A stretch of DNA of 64,000 nt, taken from assembly GCF_030816855.1 (NCBI RefSeq), contig NZ_JAUSYK010000001.1, positions 1,798,001 through 1,862,000 on the forward strand, in the 5' to 3' direction. Both the position numbers and the translations under genes were made by a program. Under the pieces are notes generated by a model. The model ran no database searches. It was not told where the DNA came from and saw only the letters and a list, made by a program, of their open reading frames with translations. Positions 34,005 through 42,890 of this stretch are shown one piece after another; position 1 is the first letter of the stretch; every line of letters starts with the position of its first letter. The stretch is from Arthrobacter sp. B3I4 (GTDB lineage: Bacteria; Actinomycetota; Actinomycetes; Actinomycetales; Micrococcaceae).

Positions 34005-35096
34005 ATGACAACACTTATTGAGGCACCGCCCAGCGATGCCGACGGCCTATTGCCGACAAAGAAGAAGGCGTCCGGTGGGGGACTGGGCCAATACATTCTG
34101 ATCAGGTTCCTGCTGATCTTCCCGACCATCCTTATCCTGGTCACGCTCGTGTTTTTCCTGATGCGGATCACGGGTGACCCCATCACGGCCGCCCTCGGCG
34201 GCCGGCTCCCGCCGGAGCAGCTGGCGGAACGAATCCACGCCGCCGGTTACGACCGGCCCATTTTCGTGCAGTACTTCGAATACCTCGGACAGCTCATCAC
34301 CGGCGACTTCGGCACCACGCTTTCGGATAACCGGCAGGTCTCGGAGATGCTGACCACCTACGGGGCGGCGACGCTGGAACTGTCCATCAACGCGCTGCTG
34401 GTGGCCCTGGTCGTCGGCATCCCGCTGGGCATGGTCGCCGCGCACCGCCGGGACAAGGCTCCCGACGCTGTCCTGCGGATCTTCGCGATCCTCTGCTACG
34501 CCACCCCGGTGTTCTTCGCCGGCATGCTGCTCAAGCTGACCTTCTCCGTCTGGCTCGGCTGGCTGCCGGTCGCGGGGCGGGCGAAGACGTCCACCGAGCT
34601 GGCCCTCACGGCGCTGCAGGCGCCCACGGGCATCTACTGGCTCGACGCGGTCCGCAGCGGCAACATGGCAGCGCTCGGGGACGTCATCGCGCACGCGGTG
34701 CTGCCCGCCCTTGCCCTCGGTCTGCTGACGGCCGGCATCTTCCTGCGGCTGGTCCGCACCAACGTGATCGGCACCCTCGGCAAGGACTACGTCGAAGCCG
34801 GACGCTCGCGCGGCGTCAGTGAATTCCGGCTGGTCACCAAACACGCCTACAAGCCCGCGCTGATCCCGATCATCACCGTGATGGGGCTGCAGATCGCAGT
34901 CATGCTCGGCGGCGCCGTGCTGACCGAGACCACCTTTGAATGGAAAGGCCTCGGCTTCCAGCTCGCGACCTACCTGACGGCCCGCGACTTCGTGGCCGTC
35001 CAGGGCATCGTGGTGCTGCTCGCCGTGATCGTGGCCGTGACCAACTTCATCGTGGACATCGTCGCCGCGCTGATCGACCCCCGCGTGAGGTACTGA
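34005..35096 (+). CDS. Peptide ABC transporter permease, DppB type
   Basis: 363 residues, ATG 34005. A BPD_transp_1 permease with an N-terminal cytoplasmic segment, one leading helix, a periplasmic loop with the DppB-type Gly-Asp-Phe-Gly-Thr-Thr-Leu motif, and five core helices. The EAA coupling loop is visible as Glu-Ala-Gly-Arg-Ser-Arg-Gly-Val-Ser near 266-274. It pairs with the next gene product to form the channel. Two bases after its stop comes the next ATG. Confidence 0.93.
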   Translation: MTTLIEAPPSDADGLLPTKKKASGGGLGQYILIRFLLIFPTILILVTLVFFLMRITGDPITAALGGRLPPEQLAERIHAAGYDRPIFVQYFEYLGQLITGDFGTTLSDNRQVSEMLTTYGAATLELSINALLVALVVGIPLGMVAAHRRDKAPDAVLRIFAILCYATPVFFAGMLLKLTFSVWLGWLPVAGRAKTSTELALTALQAPTGIYWLDAVRSGNMAALGDVIAHAVLPALALGLLTAGIFLRLVRTNVIGTLGKDYVEAGRSRGVSEFRLVTKHAYKPALIPIITVMGLQIAVMLGGAVLTETTFEWKGLGFQLATYLTARDFVAVQGIVVLLAVIVAVTNFIVDIVAALIDPRVRY

Positions 35097-35097
35097 C

Positions 35098-36132
35098 ATG
35101 AGCATCGAACCAACCATCGCCGCAGAGAGCCGCAGGGACCCATGGTTCCGGCGGCTGCCGGTCGTGTCCCATTTCAACAAGAGCGTCGGCCTGCAGCGCG
35201 GCATGCTGGTCGCCGGCCTGATCCTGACCACGCTGTTCCTGCTGACCGCGGTCCTCGCGCCGCTGATCGCCCCCTACGGCTTCGCGCAGATTTCCGACGC
35301 CGACGGCGGCTTCCCGGCGCAGCAGGCCCCCGGCGGCAAGCACTTGCTCGGCACCACGGTGGGCGGCTACGACGTGTTCTCACGCGTGGTCTGGGGAGCC
35401 CAGACGGCCGCGATGGTCATCGTGGTCGCCGTGATCATGTCCATCTTCATCGGTGTGATCCTGGGCCTGCTCAGCGGTTACATCGGCGGCTGGCTGGACC
35501 GCATCCTCGTGGTGATCGCCGACGCCGTCTACGCCTTCCCGTCCCTGCTGGTGGCGATTGTGATGGCCATCGTGATCAGCGGCGGCCGCTCCAGCCTGTG
35601 GGGCGGCATCCTGGCCGCGGCGATCTCCATCACTGTGGTGTTCATCCCGCAGTACTTCCGCGTCATCCGGGCCGAGACCATCCGGCTGAAGGCCGAACCC
35701 TTCGTCGAGTCGGCGAAGGTGGTGGGTGCGTCCAACATCCGCATCATGACCCGGCACATCTACAAGAACGCCAACCGCACCCTGCCGCTGATCTTCACCC
35801 TGAACGCCTCGGAAGCCATCCTCACCCTCGCAGGTCTCGGTTTCCTGGGCTTCGGCATCGAACCGACGTCGGCGGCCGAATGGGGCTTTGACCTGAACAA
35901 GGCGCTCGCGGACACGACGTCGGGGATCTGGTGGACGGGTGTGTTTCCCGGCCTGGCCATTGTCCTCACCGTCGTGGGGCTGACCCTGGTCGGCGAAAGC
36001 ATCAACGACCTCAACGACCCGCGGCTGCGCGGGCGCAAGAAGGCTGCCTCCGGTAAAACCGGACCGGACACCGGCGGATCCGGCGCTGCCGGTTCGCAGG
36101 CGGCGCCCACAGCGGAAGTGAGCAACTCATGA
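35098..36132 (+). CDS. Peptide ABC transporter permease, DppC type
   Basis: 344 residues, ATG 35098, almost touching the preceding stop. DppC-type features: an N-terminal OppC_N segment with one helix, the loop Leu-Leu-Gly-Thr-Thr-Val-Gly-Gly-Tyr-Asp-Val-Phe-Ser-Arg-Val (distinctive for DppC proteins), five core helices and the EAA loop Val-Glu-Ser-Ala-Lys-Val-Val-Gly-Ala-Ser. Its Gly/Ala/Ser-rich tail is not conserved. The stop overlaps the ATPase start (ATGA). Confidence 0.93.
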   Translation: MSIEPTIAAESRRDPWFRRLPVVSHFNKSVGLQRGMLVAGLILTTLFLLTAVLAPLIAPYGFAQISDADGGFPAQQAPGGKHLLGTTVGGYDVFSRVVWGAQTAAMVIVVAVIMSIFIGVILGLLSGYIGGWLDRILVVIADAVYAFPSLLVAIVMAIVISGGRSSLWGGILAAAISITVVFIPQYFRVIRAETIRLKAEPFVESAKVVGASNIRIMTRHIYKNANRTLPLIFTLNASEAILTLAGLGFLGFGIEPTSAAEWGFDLNKALADTTSGIWWTGVFPGLAIVLTVVGLTLVGESINDLNDPRLRGRKKAASGKTGPDTGGSGAAGSQAAPTAEVSNS

Positions 36133-37844
36133 GCACCAACATCGGTTCCGTTTCAGACCAGCACGGCCGTGGTGCCGGACCGGTGCTGGATATTGACCAC
36201 CTCAAGGTCACCTTCGCCACGGACGCCGGGGACGTCTACGCCGTCAAGGACGTCAGCCTGGAGGTAAACCCCGGCGAGGTCGTCGCCATCGTCGGCGAAT
36301 CCGGCTCCGGCAAAACCGTCACCGCTAAGACCATTCTGGGGCTGCTGCCGGAGACGGCCATCAGCTCCGGTGCCGTGCTGATCAACGGGAACAACGTGAT
36401 CAGCGTGAGCGCCTCGAAACTGCGGGAAATCCGGGGCCGCGACGTAGCGATGGTGTTCCAGGAGCCGTCGACGGCGCTGAACCCGGTTTTCACCGTGGGC
36501 TGGCAGATCGCCGAGGGTATCCGTGCCCACGCCGGCCGCCAGGGCGGCGGCAAGGTCAGCGCGAAGGACGCCAAGGCCCGTGCCATCGACGCGCTGCGGA
36601 AAGTCGGCATCCCGGACCCGGAGACGCGGGTCAACTACTACCCGCACCAGTTCTCCGGCGGGCAGAAGCAGCGCGTCGTCATCGCCGCTGCGCTGGCGCT
36701 CAACCCGGGACTCATTGTCGCGGACGAGCCGACGACGGCCCTGGACGTGACCGTGCAGGCGGAGATCCTGGAACTCCTGCGCGACCTCCGGGACCAGTAC
36801 GGCACCTCGATCGTGCTGATCACGCACAACATGGGCGTCGTCGCCGACCTCGCGGACCGTGTGGTCGTGATGTACCAGGGCGACGTCGTCGAGGAAGCGA
36901 ATTCGCGGGTGCTCTTCGCGGCCCCGAAGCAGGACTACACAAAGAAGCTCCTCGCCGCCGTCCCGCACCTGGGGCGGAACTCCGCCTCCGCCGGCATGAC
37001 CGAACGAGCCCACCAGGGCGGCAAGGTGCTGGTGGAGGCGAAGAACCTCACCATCGAATACCCCGGCCGGCTGGGCAGCCCGGCGTTCAAGGCCGTGGAC
37101 GGGGTGAACTTCACCCTCTCGGAGGGCGAAGTCTTCGGCCTTGTCGGGGAGTCCGGATCCGGCAAGACGACGATCGGCCGCGCCATCGCGGGACTAAACA
37201 AGACCACGGGGGGCAGCCTGAAAGTGCTCGACTACGAGATGCTCAATCTCAAGGAGCGCACCTTCAAACCGCTGCGCAAGCAGATCGGCTTTGTCTTCCA
37301 GGACCCGGCCGCCTCGTTTAATCCGCAGCTCACCATCGGCGACTGCATCGCCGAGCCGCTGATCATCCACACGAAGCCGACGCCGGCGCAGGCCCGCCAA
37401 CGGACCCGCGAACTGCTCGAGTCGGTGCAGCTGCCGGCGTCGTATGCCGAGCGGTACCCGCACGAACTCTCCGGCGGCCAGCGCCAGCGCGCGTCGCTGG
37501 CCCGGGCCCTGATCCTGAACCCGAAGCTGCTGATCGCCGACGAACCGACGTCGGCGTTGGACGTGTCGGTACAGGCGAAGGTGCTTGAACTGTTCAAGGA
37601 GATCCAGGCCGAGTTCGGTTTCGCCTGCCTTTTCATCAGCCACGACCTCGCCGTCGTTGACATCCTCTCGCACTGGGTGGGCGTCCTCTACAAGGGCAGG
37701 ATGGTGGAACAGGGCCTCGGGAACCAGGTCATGGGCAACCCCCAGCATGACTACACCCGCAAACTCATCGCCTCCCTGCCCGTCCCCGACCCGGACGAGC
37801 AGGCCCGGCGCCGTGAGGAGTTCCGCGCGGTGCTCGGGGCCTAG
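36129..37844 (+). CDS. Fused DppD-DppF peptide ABC transporter ATPase
   Basis: 571 residues holding two complete ABC ATPase domains in one chain. Domain 1 (about 17-280) has Walker A Gly-Glu-Ser-Gly-Ser-Gly-Lys-Thr and signature Phe-Ser-Gly-Gly-Gln-Lys-Gln-Arg. Domain 2 (about 298-560) has Gly-Glu-Ser-Gly-Ser-Gly-Lys-Thr-Thr and Leu-Ser-Gly-Gly-Gln-Arg-Gln-Arg. Both have the Asp-Glu-Pro-Thr Walker B. Each ends with the oligopeptide/dipeptide C-terminal motif region (Asp-Tyr-Thr-Lys-Lys-Leu / Asp-Tyr-Thr-Arg-Lys-Leu). Fusion removes the need for two ATPase genes and completes the importer. The start overlaps the upstream permease. Confidence 0.94.
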   Translation: MSTNIGSVSDQHGRGAGPVLDIDHLKVTFATDAGDVYAVKDVSLEVNPGEVVAIVGESGSGKTVTAKTILGLLPETAISSGAVLINGNNVISVSASKLREIRGRDVAMVFQEPSTALNPVFTVGWQIAEGIRAHAGRQGGGKVSAKDAKARAIDALRKVGIPDPETRVNYYPHQFSGGQKQRVVIAAALALNPGLIVADEPTTALDVTVQAEILELLRDLRDQYGTSIVLITHNMGVVADLADRVVVMYQGDVVEEANSRVLFAAPKQDYTKKLLAAVPHLGRNSASAGMTERAHQGGKVLVEAKNLTIEYPGRLGSPAFKAVDGVNFTLSEGEVFGLVGESGSGKTTIGRAIAGLNKTTGGSLKVLDYEMLNLKERTFKPLRKQIGFVFQDPAASFNPQLTIGDCIAEPLIIHTKPTPAQARQRTRELLESVQLPASYAERYPHELSGGQRQRASLARALILNPKLLIADEPTSALDVSVQAKVLELFKEIQAEFGFACLFISHDLAVVDILSHWVGVLYKGRMVEQGLGNQVMGNPQHDYTRKLIASLPVPDPDEQARRREEFRAVLGA

Positions 37845-37872
37845 CTGCAGGCTGCACGACCCCGGTACGAAT

Positions 37873-37915
37873 GGGCATGTCCGCCGCTCACTTTGAGCGG
37901 CGGACATGCCCTTTT
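37873..37915 (+). terminator. Intrinsic terminator of the peptide transporter operon
   Basis: Arms of 17-18 bp (37873-37890 with 37894-37911) and a tiny loop, followed by TTTT, 29 bp after the ATPase stop. Confidence 0.93.
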
Positions 37916-37978
37916 GGGCTCCGTCGGCCGCTGCTTAACACCTCAGGGGATTTGCCGCCCAGCCCCTAGACTGGATCA

Positions 37979-38407
37979 ATGACCGAGCAGAGCCAGAACC
38001 TTCCCGACGCCGATGCCTACGACCCCGCTGCCAGCTCGCTGGCCGGCCAGGTGGATCCCGCGGTGATGGCGGAACTGCTCTCGATCCGGTCCAGCATCGA
38101 CAACATCGACGCTACCCTCGTGTTCCTCCTCGCCGAGCGTTTCAAGGCGACGCAAAAAGTAGGGTTCCTCAAGGCTGCGCACCAGCTGCCCGCCGGTGAC
38201 CCGGGACGGGAGACCGCTCAGATCGCGCGGTTGCGCCGGCTCGCCGCCGAAGCCCATCTGGACCCGGCCTTTGCGGAAAAGTTTCTGAACTTCATCATCG
38301 GCGAGGTGATCCGCCACCACGAGGCCATCGCCGAAGACCACCAGGCGGCCGCCTCCGAGGCCGCCGGCCGGACAATTGCGGACCCGGCCGTTAGCGCCGA
38401 GGCATAG
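37979..38407 (+). CDS. Chorismate mutase, AroQ type
   Basis: 142 residues, ATG 37979. The all-helical AroQ fold occupies about 28-118: Leu-Leu-Ser-Ile-Arg-Ser-Ser-Ile-Asp-Asn-Ile-Asp-Ala-Thr-Leu-Val-Phe-Leu-Leu-Ala then Glu-Arg-Phe-Lys-Ala-Thr-Gln-Lys-Val-Gly-Phe-Leu-Lys, with the expected Arg and Lys residues for chorismate binding. It converts chorismate to prephenate. No signal peptide, so it is the cytoplasmic form. The next gene starts two bases after its stop, so the two are co-transcribed. Confidence 0.9.
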   Translation: MTEQSQNLPDADAYDPAASSLAGQVDPAVMAELLSIRSSIDNIDATLVFLLAERFKATQKVGFLKAAHQLPAGDPGRETAQIARLRRLAAEAHLDPAFAEKFLNFIIGEVIRHHEAIAEDHQAAASEAAGRTIADPAVSAEA

Positions 38408-38409
38408 CC

Positions 38410-39441
38410 GTGCCCGAATCGCCCGGCCAGGTCACCGCCACCGCCCTCGGACCGTGGCCCGGGGATGACCCGGTTGAAGCGGCCCGCATCATTCGCGGCG
38501 AACTGGGCAGCCCGCACCTGCCCTTCCTTGCCGAGCTCCCGGACCGCGGCGTCGGCTCCGACGCTCTCGGCCGAACTGCCTCGCTGCTGGAGGGGCTCGC
38601 CGTCGACGTCCAGCCCCACGGCTGGCGCCTGGTGGACCGGCCCGGCAAGGACCACCGACGGGCGAGTTCGGCACTCTCCACCGACATCAACGTCCTGGCG
38701 GACGTCGCCGGTGCCGAAGAATCACCGGCCACAGAACTGAAGATCCAGCTGCGCGGCCCGCTCAACCTCGCCACCGGCCTGCACTTGCATAGCGGCGAAC
38801 GGGCCCTCGTCGATCACGGCGCGCGGCGGGACCTCGCGGCCTCGCTCGCGGCCGGCGTGGGTGGCCACCTGCGCAGGGTGGCCGCCGCGGTCCCGGGCGC
38901 CAGGCTGGTAGTGCAAATCGACGAACCGGATATCGCCGCGGTCATGGCCGGCACCATCCCCACGTCCAGCGGCTACCGGACCCTGCGCGCCGTGGCCGGC
39001 TCCGAGGTCACCGAATCCTGGCGGCTCGTCATCGACGCACTGCGGGCTTCCGGCGCGGCGGAGGTCGTGGTGGCGGTAGCGGAGGTCGAGGCGCCCTTTG
39101 ACCGGATCCTGGCCGCCGGTGCGGACGGGATCGCGGTGCCGCTGCGGGCGCTGACCTCCCGGCAGTGGGAGCAACTCGCCGGGGCGGTAGAGGCCGGAAA
39201 GCAGCTCTGGGCCGGTGTTTTGTCGGTCGACGATCCGGTCGCCACCTTCCCGGCGGTGCCGCAGGCAGTCGAAACGCTCTGGCGGCCCTGGCGCCAGCTC
39301 GGGTTGCCGCCCGCGTCGCTTGGCTCCGTACGGGTCACACCCTCCGGCGGCCTGGCCGGGCACACGCCGTCGTCCGCGACGGCGGTGCTGACCCGGCTGA
39401 CCCAGATAGCCGACGGGCTGAACCAGCTCGCGCTCGGCTAG
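38410..39441 (+). CDS. MetE C-terminal-domain-like protein lacking the zinc ligands
   Basis: 343 residues from a GTG two bases after the chorismate mutase stop. The fold is that of the cobalamin-independent methionine synthase catalytic (UROD/MetE) barrel: Leu-Pro-Phe-Leu-Ala-Glu-Leu-Pro near 37-44 and Val-Gln-Ile-Asp-Glu-Pro-Asp at 168-174, matching the MetE core. The zinc site is absent: the strand that carries His-x-Cys in MetE reads Val-Ala-Val-Ala-Glu-Val-Glu, and the final Cys position is Ser in Thr-Pro-Ser-Gly-Gly-Leu. It therefore probably cannot activate homocysteine. It resembles the Rv3015c class of actinobacterial proteins. Function unknown. Confidence 0.82.
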   Translation: MPESPGQVTATALGPWPGDDPVEAARIIRGELGSPHLPFLAELPDRGVGSDALGRTASLLEGLAVDVQPHGWRLVDRPGKDHRRASSALSTDINVLADVAGAEESPATELKIQLRGPLNLATGLHLHSGERALVDHGARRDLAASLAAGVGGHLRRVAAAVPGARLVVQIDEPDIAAVMAGTIPTSSGYRTLRAVAGSEVTESWRLVIDALRASGAAEVVVAVAEVEAPFDRILAAGADGIAVPLRALTSRQWEQLAGAVEAGKQLWAGVLSVDDPVATFPAVPQAVETLWRPWRQLGLPPASLGSVRVTPSGGLAGHTPSSATAVLTRLTQIADGLNQLALG

Positions 39442-39445
39442 GGCG

Positions 39446-40156
39446 CTACACCCTGCGTTCCCAGCGCGTCGGCAGGGCCGGTGCGGGAAGGTGGCCGGGG
39501 GTCCCAGCACCGGCCGGGTACGGCTCGAGGCGATAGTCGAAATGCCCGGCGTAAACCAGTACCAGACCGAACTGGGGCTGGATCACCTTGACCTGGATCC
39601 GGTGCCGGCCCTCGGCCGGTTCCCACCATTGCTCTGCGTACGCTTTGGCGTCAAGGATGCCCGGCAGCGGTATCCGGAGCGGGCCAAGGAAGAGCCGGGA
39701 GACCTCCGAGATGCCGCGCAGCCGTCCTTCCGGCGTCACGCTAAGGTTCAAGTCGGTGACCAGCCGGCGGTAACGGCCGACATAATCGACCAGCCGGGGC
39801 GTGCCGGTGGACGAGTCCAGGCTGGTGGTGTCGGAAAAAACGCGGGTGGTCTCCGGGAAAAAGATCTCCCGCCGGGCGGTTAGGCTCGGGCGCCCGAATG
39901 GATCCAGGTGCGCGTGGTTCTCGATCCGGAAGCTGATGCCCTCCCCGTACTCAGGAAAGAAGGCCTGCTCGCCGCTGGCCAGTCTGATCAGCGGCCGCAG
40001 CCAGCGTTGCCGGCAGCCGACGACGTCGAAGACGCCCTCGCCGACGCCGTACCTCCCGGATCCCGGTGCCAACGAAAAGTACTCCTGCAATTCAGGCTGC
40101 AGCCGGGAGAAGTCCTTTCCCAGGCCGAGCTGGTAAATCGGTTCGTAGCCGGTCAC
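39446..40156 (-). CDS. DUF4166 domain protein
   Basis: 236 residues from a GTG at 40156, with AAGGAGA six bases upstream; the frame continues further up but without similarity. The DUF4166 pattern is clear: Tyr-Gln-Leu-Gly-Leu-Gly-Lys-Asp-Phe-Ser-Arg-Leu-Gln-Pro-Glu-Leu at the N-terminus, Phe-Arg-Ile-Glu-Asn-His-Ala-His-Leu-Asp-Pro-Phe-Gly-Arg, and a run of beta-strands after it. No catalytic residues are recognised and the family has no assigned role. It converges on the MetE-like gene with only four bases between the stops and is divergent from mtrA. Confidence 0.83.
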   Translation of the reverse strand: MTGYEPIYQLGLGKDFSRLQPELQEYFSLAPGSGRYGVGEGVFDVVGCRQRWLRPLIRLASGEQAFFPEYGEGISFRIENHAHLDPFGRPSLTARREIFFPETTRVFSDTTSLDSSTGTPRLVDYVGRYRRLVTDLNLSVTPEGRLRGISEVSRLFLGPLRIPLPGILDAKAYAEQWWEPAEGRHRIQVKVIQPQFGLVLVYAGHFDYRLEPYPAGAGTPGHLPAPALPTRWERRV

Positions 40157-40330
40157 GGCATTCTCCTTGCGGTTACAGGGCCGCCGGTGGCCTGTCAACG
40201 CAGGTTCGCAGCGGGGCAGGCTCGGGGCCGGGCCTGCCCCCAGCCTATAGTTGCGGCGCCGCTCCACCCGCGCCATGCCGGGGGTCGGCCGAATACGACA
40301 AAGCCATGGCAATAGGGGAATATATAACCT
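40157..40330. promoter_or_regulatory. Divergent promoter region, DUF4166 gene / mtrA
   Basis: 174 bp. The end next to mtrA is AT-rich (GGGGAATATATAACCT, about 40315-40330) and includes a plausible -10-like TATATA very near the start codon, so a short leader or leaderless transcript is possible. Confidence 0.4.
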
Positions 40331-41005
40331 ATGAAGGCACGGATTTTGGTAGTGGACGATGATGAGGCGCTGGCCGAGATGATCGGGATTGTGCTGCGCA
40401 ACGACGGCTTTGACCCCGTCTTTTGCGCGGACGGCGGTCAGGCGCTGGACGTATTCCGCTCCTCCAAGCCGGACCTGGTGCTGCTGGACTTGATGCTTCC
40501 GGGCATCGACGGCATTGAGGTGTGCCGGCAGATCCGAGCCGAATCGGACGTCCCCATCGTCATGTTGACGGCGAAGTCCGACACCTCTGATGTCGTCCGC
40601 GGCCTTGAGTCGGGCGCCGATGATTACGTCCCAAAGCCGTTCAAGCCTGCCGAGCTGGTGGCGCGGGTCCGGGCGCGGTTGCGTCCCGGAGACCAGAAGG
40701 CCCCCGAAACGCTGCGTATCGCCGACGTTACGATCGACGTCGCCGGCCACGTGGTCAGCCGCGACAGCGAACGCATTTCGCTGACGCCGCTCGAATTCGA
40801 TCTGCTCGTTGCGCTGGCCCGCAAGCCCTGGCAGGTCTTTACCCGGGAGTTGCTGCTGGAGCAGGTCTGGGGCTACCGCCACGCGGCGGACACCCGGCTG
40901 GTCAACGTCCACGTCCAGCGGCTGCGCTCGAAGATCGAACGCGATCCCGAAGCCCCCGAAGTTGTATTGACGGTCCGTGGTGTCGGCTACAAAGCAGGTT
41001 CCTGA
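40331..41005 (+). CDS. mtrA: DNA-binding response regulator MtrA
   Basis: 224 residues, ATG 40331. OmpR/PhoB-type regulator: receiver domain with Asp10-Asp11, phospho-acceptor Asp53 (Val-Leu-Leu-Asp-Leu-Met-Leu-Pro-Gly), Thr80 and Lys102; winged-helix DNA-binding domain from about 130 to 224 (Leu-Thr-Pro-Leu-Glu-Phe-Asp-Leu-Leu, Glu-Gln-Val-Trp-Gly-Tyr-Arg, Val-Arg-Gly-Val-Gly-Tyr). The mtrA-mtrB-lpqB order is the actinobacterial signature cluster that controls cell-wall hydrolases and division. Its 3' end overlaps mtrB by 29 bp. Confidence 0.96.
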   Translation: MKARILVVDDDEALAEMIGIVLRNDGFDPVFCADGGQALDVFRSSKPDLVLLDLMLPGIDGIEVCRQIRAESDVPIVMLTAKSDTSDVVRGLESGADDYVPKPFKPAELVARVRARLRPGDQKAPETLRIADVTIDVAGHVVSRDSERISLTPLEFDLLVALARKPWQVFTRELLLEQVWGYRHAADTRLVNVHVQRLRSKIERDPEAPEVVLTVRGVGYKAGS

Positions 41006-42890
41006 ACCGGCGGACGGCCACCCCGCAGCCGCCGCGCAGCCCGCCGCGCCGGCGAGTCCGGGCCCCCAGAGCCCTGCCCCGGAAAGCCCGGAGAGCCCGG
41101 CCGGCCCGCCCCGGGGGCAGAGCGCAGTGTTCCGCGCCGGAATCTGGGTCCGCCGTGGCCGGATTGTCACCGCCCGGGTACTGCGGTTGGTCCGCATCGG
41201 AGCGGCCCGCGTGCTGCCGACGATCCGGTACCTGCTGCGCGCCCTGCACCGGCGCTGGCGGCGGTCGCTGCAGTTTCGGACGGTGTTGACCACCCTGATG
41301 CTGGCGATTGGCTCCTTCGTCGTGGTGGGCGCGTACCTTTCCAACCAGATTGCCAACAACCTCTTCCAAGAGCGGCTGGCGCAGGCGGAGTCGGAGACTC
41401 GCTACAACGTCAAGCAGGTCCAGGACACGTTCGACGGCGCCCAGGTCACCGACCAGTCCAGCGTCATAACCCTGGTCTACGACACGCTGAACGCCGTCGA
41501 GGGCCGCGGTTCGGTGATTCAGCGCCGCTACGTTTTTGAGGCGATGCCCGAGCAGACCAAGCCGCGCAACCGCTGGGTCGAATCCCGGGCCTCGGACCAG
41601 CTCACCATCAGCGTCATCCCGCCGGACCTGCGTAAAGCCGTCCAGGAATCGGGCAAGGACCAGTTCTGGGCCTCCACGGAGTTCCCGGTCGGCACCGAGG
41701 ACCGTCCCGGCATCGCCGTCGGCAACAAGGTGACTTTCAACGGCACCGTGTACGAGCTGTACCTGATCTACGACCTGAACACCGCGCAAAAGACGCTCGA
41801 CGAAATCCAGAACGTGCTGCTGGCCGGCGCCGCGGTGCTGGCGCTGCTGATCGGGGCCGTCGCCTGGTACGTGACCCGCAACGTTGTCAGTCCGGTCAGC
41901 CACGCCGCCGTCGTGTCCGAAAAGCTGGCAGCAGGCCAGCTTCAGGAACGCATGGTGGTCAAGGGCGAAGACGAAGTCGCCCGGCTGGGGGCGTCGTTCA
42001 ACCACATGGCCGCCAGCCTGCAGGAACAGATCACCCAGCTGGCCACCCTGTCCCAGATGCAGCAACGCTTTGTCTCCGATGTTTCGCATGAGCTGCGCAC
42101 CCCGCTCACCACGGTGCGGATGGCCGCGGAGGTGCTGTACGACGCGCGGGAGGACTTCGATCCGATCAACAAGCGCTCTGCTGAGCTGCTGTACCACCAG
42201 GTGGAGCGCTTCCAGTCCCTGCTGGCCGACCTGCTGGAAATTTCGCGCTTTGACGCCGGCGTCGCAGTACTCGATGCTGAACCGACGGACATCATCCAGC
42301 TCATCACGCACGTGATGGAGGGCGTGGCACCCGTTGCCGCCGAATACGGCTCGGAGGTAACGCTGAATGCTCCGCAGGGCAGCGTCGTGGTCGAGATGGA
42401 TGACCGGCGGATCGACCGGATTCTCCGCAACCTGGTGCTGAACGCACTCGAGCACGGCGAAGGCCGCCCGGTGAACATCTCCGTGGCCGCCAATGGCACC
42501 GCTGCGGCGGTGGCTGTCCGGGACCATGGCATCGGCATGACCTCAGCGGAAGCGGCCCGGGTCTTCGACCGGTTCTGGCGTGCCGACCCTGCCCGGGCAC
42601 GCACGACGGGCGGCAGCGGCCTGGGACTCTCCATCGCCACCGAGGACGCCAAGCTCCACAACGGCTGGCTGCAGGCTTGGGGCAAGCGAGGGTCCGGCGC
42701 CAATTTCCGCCTTACGCTGCCGTTGCGCCAGGGCGAGGTAATTACAAAATCCCCGCTGCAGCTGGAGCCCGCGGACGTTAACCTGGACGGCGGCGGGGAA
42801 GGCCGACAGATGATGCTGCTGCTTGACCAGGCTGCTCCGGTTCCCGGCACGCCGGCCGAGGGCCCGCACGAAACGAAGGAACAACCATGA
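40977..42890 (+). CDS. mtrB: Sensor histidine kinase MtrB
   Basis: 637 residues; GTG 40977 (or the next codon, GTG 40980) overlaps the end of mtrA. A Pro/Ala-rich cytoplasmic N-terminus is followed by a first membrane helix at about 104-124, an extracellular sensor domain, a second helix at about 280-300, HAMP, a HisKA domain with phospho-acceptor His371 ([10 protein letters not shown]) and an HATPase domain ([21 protein letters not shown]). It phosphorylates MtrA. lpqB follows with a four-base overlap. Confidence 0.95.
   Translation: MVSATKQVPEPADGHPAAAAQPAAPASPGPQSPAPESPESPAGPPRGQSAVFRAGIWVRRGRIVTARVLRLVRIGAARVLPTIRYLLRALHRRWRRSLQFRTVLTTLMLAIGSFVVVGAYLSNQIANNLFQERLAQAESETRYNVKQVQDTFDGAQVTDQSSVITLVYDTLNAVEGRGSVIQRRYVFEAMPEQTKPRNRWVESRASDQLTISVIPPDLRKAVQESGKDQFWASTEFPVGTEDRPGIAVGNKVTFNGTVYELYLIYDLNTAQKTLDEIQNVLLAGAAVLALLIGAVAWYVTRNVVSPVSHAAVVSEKLAAGQLQERMVVKGEDEVARLGASFNHMAASLQEQITQLATLSQMQQRFVSDVSHELRTPLTTVRMAAEVLYDAREDFDPINKRSAELLYHQVERFQSLLADLLEISRFDAGVAVLDAEPTDIIQLITHVMEGVAPVAAEYGSEVTLNAPQGSVVVEMDDRRIDRILRNLVLNALEHGEGRPVNISVAANGTAAAVAVRDHGIGMTSAEAARVFDRFWRADPARARTTGGSGLGLSIATEDAKLHNGWLQAWGKRGSGANFRLTLPLRQGEVITKSPLQLEPADVNLDGGGEGRQMMLLLDQAAPVPGTPAEGPHETKEQP

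Noticed and set aside
38200..38410. SAM or cobalamin riboswitch before the MetE-like gene
   Set aside because: The gene starts two bases after the chorismate mutase stop; there is no leader in which a riboswitch could lie.
40902..42527. Reverse-strand open frame opposite mtrB
   Set aside because: mtrB is unambiguous in all kinase motifs; the opposite frame is a shadow.
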